From positions 3,286,001 through 3,350,000 of the forward strand of contig JACCLO010000004.1 of NCBI GenBank assembly GCA_029448655.1: a stretch of 64,000 nucleotides of DNA. Reading direction: 5' to 3'. The notes beneath the pieces are model-generated. The model was not told the DNA's origin, made no database searches, and saw only the letters and a program-made list of their open reading frames with translations. Positions 33,802 to 47,455 of this stretch are shown piece by piece (the first letter of the stretch is position 1; the number at the start of each line of letters is the position of its first letter). Origin of the DNA: Wolfiporia cocos (Eukaryota; Basidiomycota; Agaricomycetes; Polyporales; Phaeolaceae). The position numbers and the translations under genes were made by a program.

Positions 33802-34851
33802 TCATGGCGGCGGGGAGTGGAAGACAGACTTGACAGCCTCTGCCAGACTGCGTTTCAGCCGTAGCGAGTTGTAATGCTGCAAGCATGTCAGAGGTGTGGC
33901 ACCTGGGATGCTAGCCAGACTCACCTCGCCCAAGCCGTACATCCTGCGATGATAGCTGATATGCGCCACGTTTTTGTCCGTCACGCTACTTTGCCCAGCT
34001 GACCCTAGCGGCTGGTGGATCACCACAGGGGGCGTCCCGCCTTGCACGACATGTATCGGCACGTTGAAGGCGCTGCTCAGAGCCAGGATCTCCGGCTCCC
34101 CGCCCCATGTACCCGTATCCCTTATCGTCGTACAGTATTGATCAAACTCTGCGCGGCTCATCAGACCCGTGTCAGATGTGGCGCCCGCTGCGTCCTCGCC
34201 GCCTGCGGATGGCAAGAATGGCAGGAAGGTATCCGGATGGCTGTGGATGTAGTTAGCTGCGGCCAGTCGGCACGTCGTATAGTTCGCCTGCGCGGCGGGC
34301 AAGATATTGAGGAGGGCGAGCTGGTCTGCGACGGCGGAGAAGAGACAATGTCCATCAGGGTTGATCTACGACGGGTCGCATAAGGCGCGGAGTCGCGAAG
34401 GTGCCCGGGTGCGCACCTCGTGCATCTCCAGCCCAAGCTCGTCGCACATGTGGCTGATCGCCTTGGCCTCGTCCGCCGCCTCGCGCTGGAGACGAGCCTC
34501 CGCCTCGGGGTTCCCGGGTGCGTACTGTTCGGCGAGCGCAGCGGCCTTGCGAGCCTGTGCACGGATCGCATCGCACATCCAAGACCAGGAGAGGGTGCGG
34601 CTGAGACGCACCTGCCGGGCCTTGTGCCGGGACCTGCTGTCTTGCCTGGAGGTCGCGGGGCGCGGTGGGGTGTCTGCGGCCTGATTAATCTGCATCTCGT
34701 TGAGCACAACGGCGGACTCGGCCTGCACGGTCTGGTCCCGCGAGTCGAGCTGCGCGAAGAGGTCGTCCATGAGCCCGTCGTCGTCCATCGCGGGCGGCGG
34801 CTCGGGCGTCGGCGAGAGGAGTTTCTTGACCTTGTTCCGCTTCGCGCCCAT
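33802..34851 (-). CDS. OTU-domain deubiquitinase (OTUD6-like)
   Basis: A cysteine protease that removes ubiquitin. The ATG is at 34851-34849 (MGAKRNKVKKLLSP). The N-terminal half is helical and charged, as in OTUD6 proteins (AEARLQREAADEAKAISHMC). After introns at about 34548-34594 and 34364-34416 the catalytic core begins, INPDGHCLFSAVADQLALL, with Asp and nucleophile Cys of the triad in DGHC. AEFDQYCTTIRDTGTWGGEP is the conserved OTU middle. The last exon carries HYNSLR with the catalytic His. The stop is at 33802-33804. About 280 residues is the normal size. It faces the aldo-keto reductase gene across a 305-bp promoter. Confidence 0.88.
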
Positions 34852-35156
34852 GCTGTGTGCGAATCGAGCCTGTGCCTGTGGTGAATATTACGCTTGAGAG
34901 AGCCACCTGCGCGGGCGGGTGCAGACGCGATCGAGAAAGACCTCCACAAAAGGAAGGCACTGTGGATAGAGCGCACACGTGACGAACGCGACGCGTTAAT
35001 TGGCCGGTCGACGGGCTGCCGCTGTGAGCAGTGCTCCGCGCGAACATCTCTGCTTTCTCAGCAAGAGTACTCGCAAGCTCACCCGCCCCTCTGCGCTCCC
35101 CCCTCCCATTACCCCGTCGAAAGAGATTCACCAGTGTCCCCCGCAACTCGCCCACC
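34852..35156. promoter_or_regulatory. Divergent promoter, OTU protease / aldo-keto reductase
   Basis: 305 bp between the two start codons. A pyrimidine-rich stretch (about 35085-35120) precedes the aldo-keto reductase start. No further signal was recognised. Confidence 0.4.
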
Positions 35157-36669
<1,513 letters not shown>

Positions 36670-37817
36670 GCGTGCGGTGAAGGGTACTGGTGAATAGAAA
36701 GGTGACGCATACGGATGCAAACTGTGAGTGACTGTGTACCCCAGTGCCACGCTAAGCTCGTGTATATGCCTGAGTTTGTTATGTTCTTGACACCTTGGGT
36801 AAAGTTAGGAAGAAAGCCTAGGAAGTTGTATTTTTACGTGTGCGATCTGTCCGAGTCGAGAGGATCTGCAGCCTATCCGCTGGAAGCCGACTAGGCTTCC
36901 CTAGCTCGGAACATGCAGTGGAGATAACATGCAAAGTTTTGCAAAGCCAACGGCTCCACGGTGGCAACCCCGTGTAATTACATGAGGCAAGCGTTGACGA
37001 CTCACTACGGCTATCGAGCCACCGAGTTGCGTAGAGGGAAGCGTCGAAGTGGAGCGGAGCGTAGACTGCGAATCTTCCAAAGATTTCTGCAACATTGCAT
37101 GCGGCTCGGCATGTCTCGCGGTGCTTTGTTAGCGAATATGCGAATTAGAGACTATTATTGAGTGTTTCGGTGCGTACGATATCCCACAGTGGCTCCAATG
37201 TGCCATCACCGACAAAACTGAAATTAACGGAAGCATCGGGATCAGTCCCACAGCTGATGGTGATGGTGATCGAGGGCGGAACGATCGAGAAAGTCACGCA
37301 AAAATCACGGGGACGCGTCTGGCGTCCGAGAGAGACGTGTACCGCGGTTAGCGCCGGATGCTCCAGGCATCATGGCCGCATCCAGTATCGTCGTTACCGC
37401 ATCGGCGGCGAGGTGAGCAGAGACACCACATATGGCCCAGATGCCGGCGTGCGGCTGCTAACTCACCGATCACGCCGCTTGCCGGAGGCTGCCGCGCCCA
37501 TTTGGAGAGTGGGCGGCGGGCGGAAGAGACCAGTGGAGAGCGCGGGTGGCATTACGAAGCAACTTCAGGATCGTTCTCCCGAACTTCTGCAGTCAGGCCA
37601 CCTGCGAATCACTGACGCCATCCATGACCGCACGGATAGCCTCCTGTCAGCCCTGCACGCTGGCTGACCAACGCCTGGCCGGCAGAAGTCATGCAGCTCC
37701 CGCACCTTATAAGCCTGCCTTGCGCAGAAATCTAAGCCTCAGTTCCTGCTCTTGTACGAAAGCCGCCCCTAATCGTATCTTCACTTTCGCTACCTTCACG
37801 ACTTTCACGAACCCGAC
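36670..37817 (+). other. Intergenic region with opsin-like gene promoter
   Basis: 1.15 kb between two plus-strand genes. TATAAG at 37708-37713, about 105 bp before the next ATG, is a good TATA box and is followed by a CT-rich leader. I saw no gene in 36670-37650; open frames there are short and unsupported. Confidence 0.5.
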
Positions 37818-38968
37818 ATGGGCAACTCGCTCGACCACAATCCCCCAGACGCAGCCCGTCACATCACCCCTGGCGGATCGAAATGGCTCTGGGCTGTATG
37901 CGCCATGATGGCTGCTAGCGACTTGGCGATGATCTTTTGGGCTTTCAGCGTGAGCACTTATCATTGCATGTCCCATATATGGTGTGGCAATAACGTGCTA
38001 CCTCCCTCAGAGGGCCAGAGGAACGCGTCTCTTCCACCAAATAGGCATTATCGTCCTCACCACTGCTACTATTGCCTACTTTGCGATGGCATCTGACCTC
38101 GGTGCTGCTCCCGTCCTCATTGAATTCCCCCGTGGTTCCCCACGTGTTGACAGACAAGTATTCGTAAGTCTTGTCTCGTCAACCCTTCCGTGAGATTTCG
38201 CTCAAGCAGCGCAGTATGTCCGGTATATTCAATGGTTCATCACATTGTCGTCCCTACTTCTTGAACTTCTGCTTGCCACCGGCCTGACGCTCTCCGACAT
38301 CTTCACCACTATCTTCATGGGCTGGGTGTTCGTCATTTGCGGTCTTGTCGGTGCTTTCGTGCCATCGACTTACAAGTGGGGCTTCTACGTGATCGGTGTC
38401 TTCGGCATGTTTTACATTTGGTAAAGACATTATTCCCTTCGCACCTACATCCGCTAATGCCGTTCACAGGTGGGTCCTCCTCGGGCACGGTCCACGGTCG
38501 ACCTTCGCCGCGGGTGGCGCCGTGCGCTCGGGCTACCTGCGCACCGCGTCCTACTTCTCCTTCCTGCTCATGCTCTACCCGATTGCATGGGCGTGCTCCG
38601 AGGGCGGGAACGTCATCTCTCCGACGGGCGAGATGATCTGGTACGGCATCCTCGACCTCTTCGCGGGCCCGATTTTCCTCTTCTTCTTCCTCTGGGGCCT
38701 CCGCGAGGTCGACATGGCTGCATTCGGCCTGAACAGCGGCAAATACACCGACACTGGCTACGGGTACGGACCTGACGCCGGCATGGCGACCGCTGCGGGT
38801 GCGAATGGCGTGACGACGGGCGCGGTTCCCGCCGCAGGGACGGTGGTGGCGCCTGCCGCGACTGCTACTGGTGCAGGGGCGGCGCCTGCCGCCGCTAACG
38901 GTTCGGCTGCTGCTCCTGGCGGTGTGGGCACCATTGCCGCTGGCGCGAACGCGTCTAACCGCGTATGA
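37818..38968 (+). CDS. Opsin-like seven-helix protein (Hsp30/Yro2/Mrh1 type)
   Basis: A plasma-membrane protein of the microbial-rhodopsin superfamily, non-pumping branch. The ATG is at 37818 (MGNSLDHNPPDAARH). Helix 1 is KWLWAVCAMMAASDLAMIFW. After introns, RLFHQIGIIVLTTATIAYFA, WFITLSSLLLELLLATGL, IFMGWVFVICGLVGAFV, KWGFYVIGVFGMFYIWW, TASYFSFLLMLYPIAWAC and helix 7, MIWYGILDLFAGPIFLFFFL, follow. In retinal-binding opsins helix 7 carries a Schiff-base Lys; here the matching position in LDLFAGP is Gly, so retinal binding is not expected. The C-terminal tail is Ala/Gly-rich and polar. Yeast relatives respond to heat, weak acid and membrane stress. The stop is at 38966-38968. Confidence 0.85.
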
Positions 38969-39538
38969 GCTGGAGTGGTCTGTCAAGATTAATCCACACG
39001 ACTGCGACGAAGTATTCGAGCACTGTCCTAATTGTATAACTAGCTGCTTCGAAAGTGCATACCACTTTACTCTAGATTAGTGTAATATGCAAAAGAAACG
39101 TACTGTAGCCCTTGTTCTTATCCTCTTTACACTGCAAAAACTTCGTCATTTAACCCCCGTGATCAAACCCACTCTGTTTCTACTGCCAAGCGCTCAATTC
39201 GCGCAGCGCAGCGATATCACCATCTGGGTTCAATTCCTTTGCAACCGCTGACAACGATGTACCCTAAATGCAGTGACGGTACTACTACAGCGACTCGGCG
39301 CACAGCCCGAGATCGGCGATACAGGGATATGTACATATGTAATTAGCGTGAAAGTAAGATAGGATTGTGCGGAGATGGACAGCAATTATGTATCAAGTCC
39401 GAGAAAGTCTGAAAAACCGTCGGTGCAACGAGAGTATGTTACAGCTATTATACAAGTAGAACACTAATTCTGTCAGACAGCACGAACACATGGTAGCCGA
39501 TAGCGAAAGGTGAGGCAACGGTGGTACAGCGCGCACTC
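38969..39538. other. Convergent intergenic region, opsin-like / zinc-cluster gene
   Basis: 570 bp between converging genes, likely both 3'UTRs. No gene or repeat seen. Confidence 0.5.
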
Positions 39539-41919
39539 TCAGGGTGGAGAGGGGCTAGGACCACCCACGAATGGGGCGACGCCGTTTATGGTCTCTACTG
39601 AGTCCTCTGACACGCCCGAAGATGTCAGCTCTGTGATGACCGGAGAATTGTTCGAGTACTGACCCATGTACGGCAATGCGTGCCCTAGCTTGGATGCAGA
39701 CGAGTGGATTACAGTGAAAGACGACTTCCACTGTAGGGTTGCGGTCTCGTCTGCAGGTGCAAACCGTTCCTGATTAATCACGGTCGCAACCATGGACCAA
39801 CACGTCTAAATCGACTGATCGATTAGTATCCGTCAGATAAGCTGTAAGAAGGCCACACACCCCCAAAATGGGATCTAAGAAGATGTAATCTTCGTCTTTC
39901 AGGCCCCGCGTCACCTACAACACGCTGAATATTCCGACAAGTTGACCAAAGCGATCGTCACTCACGCTAACGATCTCGAACACTGTATCGATGCACTTCA
40001 ACCGCGACTCAGGCAGATGGCCCGCCAGCAGTCTATGCAACTCCGCTGACGCCGTCAGAGAAACGATCATGCACACCTTAAGGGCGAGAGCGTGTTCGCG
40101 TTGATTGTAGAAGCTCATCTTCATCATCGACGGGCTGAGCGTCGCAATGTGGTCCGAGACCTCTTCAAGCAGGTCCCAGTAGTCGTCGTACCACTGCGTC
40201 TGCGCGTTCGGCGTCAGCGCATACTGCGCCGTACCGATGTTCAGGATGAGGTCTGTCCAGCGGTCTGAGAGCCGCCTTGTCTGCTGCAGGAGCGCCACAC
40301 TGCGCGCACGTAGGACGACGAGGCTGTTCTTGGAGATCGTGGGAAAGAAGAGCTGTAAGGCATGGACACACAGACACGTAAATATGACGCGGTCGGTTAC
40401 GTAGGATGTACGTACAGGTAGGTCGCGGAACTGCCGCTCGTACTCCTCAGAGAGAAGGGTTGGGTCGTTGAGCACGATCGCTGCGGCTTTGTCCAGGTAG
40501 AACAGCTGGCTTAGCGCGCAGATATGCTCCTGTGTCTCATCGCTCGTTCCCTCCATCGATTCGAAGCTCTCCGGAGCGGGCGAGTCAAATCGTAAACTGT
40601 ACTGCACCGCAACCAGTGCAGCCTGTGTGAGCTGATCCCGGCCCTCGCGCATCTGCCGCTTGAGGAGGAAGAATATCGCGAGCATACTGTGGACCTGCAG
40701 CCGTGTGACAGGGCTGGGGTTGTCCAGCAGCGCACGATTCACCAGCTGCAATTGCACGATCTCTATTCCGGTGTTCAGGACGGTATGGTGCTGTTCTTGC
40801 CATAGACGGCACCCTATCAGCTGGGCGAGGTAGATCAGCACCGGGTGCGCGAAGGTGCCTGATAGATCGCCCGTGACAATCGCCTGCATCTTTGTGTCTG
40901 GGAGGCTGACGCCCAGCTGTCCGTGATGCGAGATGAACGTCTTGCGGCTGAGATGTAATATCGGCGGTCAGATCAGCCGCACGAGGGGAGTGTACTCACA
41001 ATTCGCTCAGCTCGTGCAATGACGTGGTAGTCGCCAGGTAGTTCATATCGAGCAGTTGTAATAATTCCGGCGGAGATTGCGAACGCGTGCCAGATTGGGG
41101 TGTAGGGATTTGGAGCTGGTACGCTGGGCCCGGAGGAGGCAGGCCAATGTCAGGCATCGAATGGTGGTCCGACATGAACGTCGTCACAGATGGTGGTTGC
41201 ACCACGCCAACAACTGACAAGAAATCATTCATCTCGGTCGTAAGGAATGGCTGCGGCCCGACGACTAGGCATTTTTAGTACGAGCCAGTACGGCTGGATT
41301 GCATAATTACCTGATTGAGCGATCACGGAGGATGATGAAGACGCTCCAGGTTGTAATTCATATGCGGCGAGACGTTCTTCGAGCTCCTGGGTCCGCGCCA
41401 AGAGGGCTTCAGTCAGATTGCGTTGCACATTCTCCTCATACTGGCATTCGTGTTCCTTCCCGGCGATCTCGCACGTAGTGCAGAAGGGCCGCCTTGCATC
41501 GCATTTCTAGCCCCTTTGGATATCATTGATTGTGCCAGAGGATCATAGCACCAATACTCACCTTTTTCTTCCGACTAGGGAGATGACATGCTAATGACGC
41601 AACACGCTTCACAGCACGGCTATGAACACGCACCGGCACGCATAACATGCTGTCCCTTTCTGCAGGAGAGGGCCCTTGGGTACCTGGGATGCAGGAGTCG
41701 CCACATAATCACACTCGAGGAGCTTCCTCGCCTTAGAACATGGACCGCAGGTGGGAGTTACACCGTCGCAACGCTGTTATGTGGCTGTTCGAGCCGCGTC
41801 TGTAGGGGATGCCGTGTGTTACACTCACTACTTTTCGACTTCTGCACGGATACTCTCACTTCAGAATTCGCGTGCATGGTGAGCTGCACTAACCTGCACG
41901 CGGCACAGGTCTTGCTCAT
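39539..41919 (-). CDS. Transcription factor with two tandem Zn2Cys6 clusters
   Basis: A fungal binuclear zinc-cluster regulator. The nine-exon model is complement of 41919-41894, 41841-41829, 41773-41634, 41584-41572, 41506-41311, 41264-41000, 40947-40416, 40352-39924 and 39805-39539: 626 residues with closed frame. Cluster 1 follows Met-Ser-Lys-Thr: CAAC, RSRKVR, CDGVTPTC, GPC and SKARKLLEC, i.e. CX2CX6CX6CX2CX8C. After a linker of about 25 residues, cluster 2 is CYAC, RRKKKK, CDARRPFC, TTC and EIAGKEHEC, with the same spacing. A coiled coil follows (ARTQELEERLAAYEL), then the fungal middle-homology region (FRKTFISHHG, FAHPVLIYLAQLIGCRLWQ, LQVHSMLAIFFLLKRQMREG). It ends TATLQWKSSFTVIHSSASKL. 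Each zinc cluster is split by introns around a 13-bp microexon. Confidence 0.85.
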
Positions 41920-42152
41920 CGCGGGTCGTATGTCGAGGTCTGCGGCGATCCTGATCCATCCAACTCGTGTCTCAGCGGCAGGCACGCAGCGGTCGCTGAG
42001 CGGGCGGAGTTTCGATCGGAGACACGCGTCGCGCAGACCTCGATCACGTGTGCGAAACGCGAGGTCAACGTTTCCAATTGCACGCCTCCACCCTTCACCG
42101 CGCCACGGCCTGTTGCGATTCTCCCTTCTGCTTCCTCTGCGCATATCCCGCC
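41920..42152. promoter_or_regulatory. Divergent promoter, zinc-cluster regulator / disordered nuclear-type gene
   Basis: 233 bp between the two start codons. One ACGCGT site lies at 42024-42029, and a pyrimidine-rich leader precedes the plus-strand start. Confidence 0.4.
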
Positions 42153-45100
42153 ATGTCAAGTGACGTGCTGATTGACCTTGGCCCTGACGCACTTTCGCCA
42201 CTCTCTAGCGCCAGCGAGGACACTGATGCGGTCGATACTGAGACCGCGCGTGTCTATTTCGGGCCTCTTAAGCCTTCGGAGCAGAAATATGCTGCCGTCG
42301 GAGCACAGCCTACACCTCTGCGTCGATCCGCTAGATTGTCTTCCATGGCCACACCGCATGTAGGTGCTGGCGATTCAGATGCGGGTACGAGTAATGCTCC
42401 GTCACGCGATGAGTCGGTTTCGCGAGTAGGAACGCCAATTGAGGACGTGCTTCCCTCCGACGGTGAGTGTGCATACCTCGGCGACGATCTTTGCGAGGTT
42501 TAGCGGAAAGCAGAGCCGTCAATCATATTGGCAAGCAAAATTCTTCGCGCCCATGACAACCCATCTCCCCCACCAAGCCCGCCTCCCGAGGTGCACGTCT
42601 CGCCCCGTCTCGATGCTCTCTTTGATGTCTCCGAAGCTTTTACATCTGAGGCAGTACCCTCTACTACAGAAACACCTATTGATTCAGCACAGATGACTGC
42701 GGATGTCGATATTACACAACCTGACCTTATCACGTTTGATTCACCCTCTACGCCTTCCCGTTCCGTGCACATCGCACAACTAGGACCAACCGAGCGTCTG
42801 GACGCTCCTCCGCCGTCATTGCTAGCTACTGGAGCAACAGTAGACGACCTACTATCCATCTCTCCCCAGCCGCCACCGCCGGCGCCGTTCATGCCACAGG
42901 CCATATCACAGTCTGTCTCAGGCGAGACCACGGACTCCGTTGACTCAGAGACCCAGGTGCTCGAGGCATTGTCCGGTGAAGAGTCTGCACCTGCTGAGCA
43001 GGAGCTGCTTGTAGAAGTCGAGCGCAACGCTGATCCGCGCACTCCGTTGCGCCGTTCCACTCGCCGGCGTCGGACGAGCAGTCCAGCGAGGCCGAAGTTG
43101 GTCTCAGTGCAGAATGACTCAACATTGCCCTATGCTAGCATGAGTACTGACGATGACGACGTGGCTCCGCAGTTGTTTGCACCGACGACCCCCTTGCGCT
43201 TCAAAAAGAAGAATAGAAAGAGCTCGAGATCACCGTCGCGTGACATTATGGGCGACTCGATATCGTACGATACAGAGAATGCACAACCTAACTCCACACA
43301 GTACATCACTGAAGCTCAGGGCGTGCAAGAAACTCACGCGCCTGAAACAGAGCGCGAGCTCCGCTCATTATCGCCGACATCGAACGATGTGCTTATGCAA
43401 GTTCTATTCGGCGCGTCGGAACCAACTGAGCAACCTCCCCAGGAGCTCCTTCCTAGCTCAGAGCCGGCCTCCGAGTCAAATGCAGCAGTCCCAGGCCCAG
43501 CTCTCACCGATTCACAAGCTGCACAGCCGATCGTACCCGCATCTAATATTCAGCGTACTCCGCAACCTATCCTATCGACACCTACGAGAGCTCTCGATGT
43601 CTCTCGCACGCCCGCTCGTCGAGTTCCGATAGCTCAGGCAATAGTCCAGGGAACATTCTCTCTCCAGAAGCAGTCAAGCTCAGCTGCATCTGGGCAAACA
43701 AAGCCCAGTGGCGTTGGTATCGGCACTTTGGGTTCGCCCGTTTTCAAACGCTCCGCGCTGGATGATCCTACTAGGACTCCAGCTAAGCGGGTTCCATTGA
43801 AAGAGGCGCTTGCGGCCGCATCGACCCAGCCTCAGGACAAAGGCAAGGCTCCGGTGCGCCATGCCTCTCCTGCTCTGGACCTGTCTAGGGAAACGACGCG
43901 TAGCGGATCTGCAGAGCCAAGGCCTTCCCGGAGAGCAGAGAAGGCCGCTGCTGAGCCCACAAGGCCATTTGTCTCTGCTTTGGCTGCCGCACGGTCCTCA
44001 AAGCCTTCGCTTGACACCGCATCGAAGTCGAGAAGTACTTTGACAAAGAGTTATCTTGACAAAGACGAGCCTTTGAAGGCACTCCCATTCCCTGTTGTCC
44101 CTTCCCGACGCACACCGGGATCGACTTCAGAGGCAGACACAGTCCGGTCCAAGTTGAAGCCATCACCTCCCGAACCTATTGTCGTGTCGAGCCCTCCTTT
44201 TAGTCCTGCTAAAGCAGGATCCATTTTGAAGCAACCGTCAGCTGGTGCGAGCAGCAGAATCCCCAGGATAGGCACAAAACCATATACACGGCCAACACCA
44301 GTGGGTCCTCCTGCGGCTGAGAAAAAGCCTCCACTAGTCGCACGGCGCGCTGTAGGCAAACCTCCTACGTCTGCCACCTCTAACTCGGTATGTACTCTGC
44401 AGCCTAACATAACAGTGGGATATTGACCCCAGACGACGTGTAGGGGCGGCTTCTGAGAGTAGTCTCAGTGGACAGTGATCCCAGCTCTGACGACAATGCT
44501 TCGAAGACCGGTCCTGCCACTGCAACCAAGTTGAAGGGTCATGCTACAACGCCTTCCACCGAAAACCGCTCAGTCACTGCTCTCAAGCGGAAGCTTGATG
44601 GCGAGACGTCTCGTGCCTCTCCCCCAGGAGCTAGACCTGTGGTTGTTATCAGGAGAGTCATGCCTGGAATGTTCAGCAAACAGCCAGCAAAGACCACCGA
44701 GTCCGCCCCGCCGCCACCCTCTGCTGCTCCGGTTCGGCCAGAAGAGCAGAAAGATCTTGGTCTGCAGAAACCACGAGGTCCGATAAAGATGCGGAAAGTC
44801 TCCGATTGGAAGAAACCTCCACAGCGGGAATCGACGCCTGTGCGCGATGAGGCTGAAGAATCTAAAGCTCCAGTGGCGCAGGAGCCGTCTTCATCAGACC
44901 ATCCTACGAGTCGAGAGACCACTCCGCCACCTACTTCCTCTGATGTTAGAGCAAAGCCATCTTCCTCCGATGTAAAGGCAGGGCCGTCCTCCTCTGATGT
45001 CAGATCAGGGCCGTCCTCCTCCTCTGGTGCCAGAGCAGAGCGTGCTTCCAGGAAGCAATCTGTTACTCCTCTCGGCAATGAGAGCCAAGCTTCTAGCATC

Positions 45101-45996
45101 CGTCGGTCTACGCGCCCACGTCGGCCAATACTCAATCTAAACGCAGAGATTTTCGGTGGTGCACGACCTCAATACACCCGGAGCCAACGACCGGTACTCA
45201 CATGCAACGGTGCGTTCGCCGGTATGACCGAGTCGCAGCTGAGTGCTCTGACGAGCACCAATACGGAGAAGAACCAGCAATACTTTGTGGACATACAAAC
45301 AGAGGTTATTCGTAAGGAGGGGAAGCGGCCGGCTAGCCCGACGACGAAAGTGCGGACATCGCTCGAACACCAGAAAGCGATGAAAGCACAAGAAAGCCAA
45401 GAGCGCGAGGACAGAGATCAGAGGATGTCTGCAGCAAAGGGAGAAGCTGAGGAAGATGGTAGCTCCCTTGACAAGCCTGATAGCCCCGCACATCCGAACC
45501 TGGACGCGGATGGGGCTCCTCTCAAACATCATCGTGCTCCTGGGGACGAGGAGGACTACGAGACACCCCCGAGGCCGGAGCGGCCAAGTAAGCGCGTAAA
45601 GCTCGATGGTGAATCCAGAGAGGAGAAGAAAGTGAAGTGGAACCGCGGACTCGCCACAATAGTCTATTTCGACGACCAGCAGCTCCCGCAGCCGAAAAGG
45701 CCGCAGCAGACGGAGACGGTTCAGAGGGGTTGTTTGGCGAACACCGCTAAGGTAGACAATTAACCACTATCGCTAACTCGGTTCTAATCACATTCACTGC
45801 ACAGACACTCAGGCTCGACACCATGGGCAATATTGTTGCAGATACACCTTTGGACGACCTCGTTCGCGAGAATATTTCTATCAAGAAATTCGTGTACGAA
45901 GACGACCCAGACCCCGAAGCCCCGGAAGACTCACCTGCAAGCTCTACTCGTTCGACCAAATCTGTGAAGAGCAAGAGTAAGAAGACGAAGAGTTAA
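42153..45996 (+). CDS. Large disordered nuclear-type protein, function unknown
   Basis: Exons 42153-42462, 42514-44387, 44444-45751 and 45805-45996 join to 1,227 residues with closed frame and GT-AG borders. I do not recognise a family. It is Ser/Pro/Thr-rich and acidic, with short basic islands repeated through it: LRRSARLSS, LRRSTRRRR and IRRSTRPRRP. Two related motifs lie in the middle: SRTPARRVPIAQAI and TRTPAKRVPLKEAL. A small tandem array (SSSDVRA, SSSDVKA, SSSDVRS) lies at about 44935-45025. The best-conserved-looking part is the C-terminus: VKWNRGLATIVYFDD, then DTPLDDLVRENISIKKFVYE and a Lys-rich end. No enzyme, zinc finger or membrane segment is visible. A chromatin or chromosome-associated role is a guess from composition. 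Confidence 0.75.
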
Positions 45997-46256
45997 GACA
46001 TTTCTATCATAATCGCAGCGCAGTGCTCGTGTATCTATGCAAACCACGACTTACCACTTCGCACTCTGCCTTTCGTGTTCGTATTTGAGATGTGCATGTA
46101 TCGTCCTCACGCATCTGTAATATGTAACGAACTATCGTCGTTATGTGTATACCAGACTTTGGATAGTCCTCCATTTATTGCTACACAGTTTGTATAAACA
46201 CATTGTTTACAATCTTGGTATGTAATGTGAGTGTGGTTCCCTCGGATTCTGGCTAC

Positions 46257-47455
46257 TCACTTTCCACCCCGGTAGTTGACGGTAGGGGAGGCCTGGTTCA
46301 CTGGAAGGACGAATACCTCTGCTAGGTTGACGTGCGGAGGGCGTGATGCGGCCCACACGATCTCCTCAGCAATGTCCTGAGCCGTCACTAGGATTGATTA
46401 GAACAAATTGCGTCGGCGTTCGGCGACTTATTGTGAGACTCACATGCCTCAATACCCTCGTATACTTTGTCGGCAGCAGCCTTGTCTCCGCGGTAGCGCA
46501 CGATGGAAAACTCAGTCTCAACCATACCTAGGATGCATCCTAATCAGCACCCACAGCCACAGAGCGCATTGTGATATTGTAGCATACCAGGCTGGATCTC
46601 GGTCACCCTAATGGGAGTGTCCACCACCTCTCTCATCAGAGCACCAGAAAATGCCCTGACAGCATGCTTCGTAGCACAGTAAATGCTACCCCCAGCATAG
46701 GGCTCTCTACCTAGAGAATCCACATTCAAACAGCTAAAGATGATACGCGTGAGCACGTAGACTAACCTGCGACAGAGCCCAGGTTGATGACATGGCCTGA
46801 TTTCCGTTCCTTGAATCCTGGGAACGCGCCAGCTCGGTTGCGTATCAGATGGAGATACGTAGAGATTACCTTTCATCAGGAGTTGAGTCAAAGCAATCAG
46901 CCCGAAGACATTCGTGGCAAACATTGCCTCGATGTCACTCTCAGAGATGTCACCGACACGCTCGACGCCGTAGACGAAGCCCGCATTGTTTACTGATCTA
47001 TCGAGGTTAAGATGAGAAGCCAATGCAGAGGCAAGGTGCTTACCCAGGATGTCAATTGCGTGCAACTCCGGGGGGATCTTGTCAAACAGAGAAGCAATCT
47101 GCTTCTTGTCCGAGACGTCAAGCTGCACAGTCGTGATCTTTCCTCCCTGCTGGAGCCCCGATTCCTTGTGTGCAGCAACACAAGCCTCCGCGACCTTGTT
47201 GAGAGCATCCGCACGGCGGGCACACAGGATCACATTTGATCCTCCCTACGGCAATTGAAGTCGTATCCAAAGCGATTTATCTAGATAGAACCTTGCCACT
47301 CACTTTCGCGAACAGGATAGCGGTAGCCTGAGGATGTTCAATCGCATCAGTTGGATCCCTTTCACATCGCGAGTACGCACCGCTCCGATACCCGCGCTCG
47401 CGCCAGTGATGAGTACGGTCTTGCCAACCAACCGAGAGGCGTTGAACACGGACAT
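46257..47455 (-). CDS. Short-chain dehydrogenase/reductase (YMR226C/YdfG-like)
   Basis: NADP-dependent classical SDR acting on 3-hydroxy acids such as serine or allo-threonine in yeast relatives. The ATG is at 47455-47453 ([20 protein letters not shown]), with the cofactor motif TGASAGIGA before the first intron. [18 protein letters not shown] is the second strand-helix. [19 protein letters not shown] carries NNAG (the codons join across an intron near 46997-47044). The catalytic Ser is in [10 protein letters not shown] and the Tyr and Lys in [27 protein letters not shown] follows, and the end is NYRGGK with the stop at 46257-46259. There are about seven short introns. No targeting signal is evident in the ATG-initiated form. 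Confidence 0.88.

Noticed and set aside
39804..39940. Apparent early stop after GIFSVL in the zinc-cluster gene
   Set aside because: A GTGTTG donor and TTTAG acceptor join FS to TCWSMVATVINQERF, the normal family C-terminus, and close the frame.
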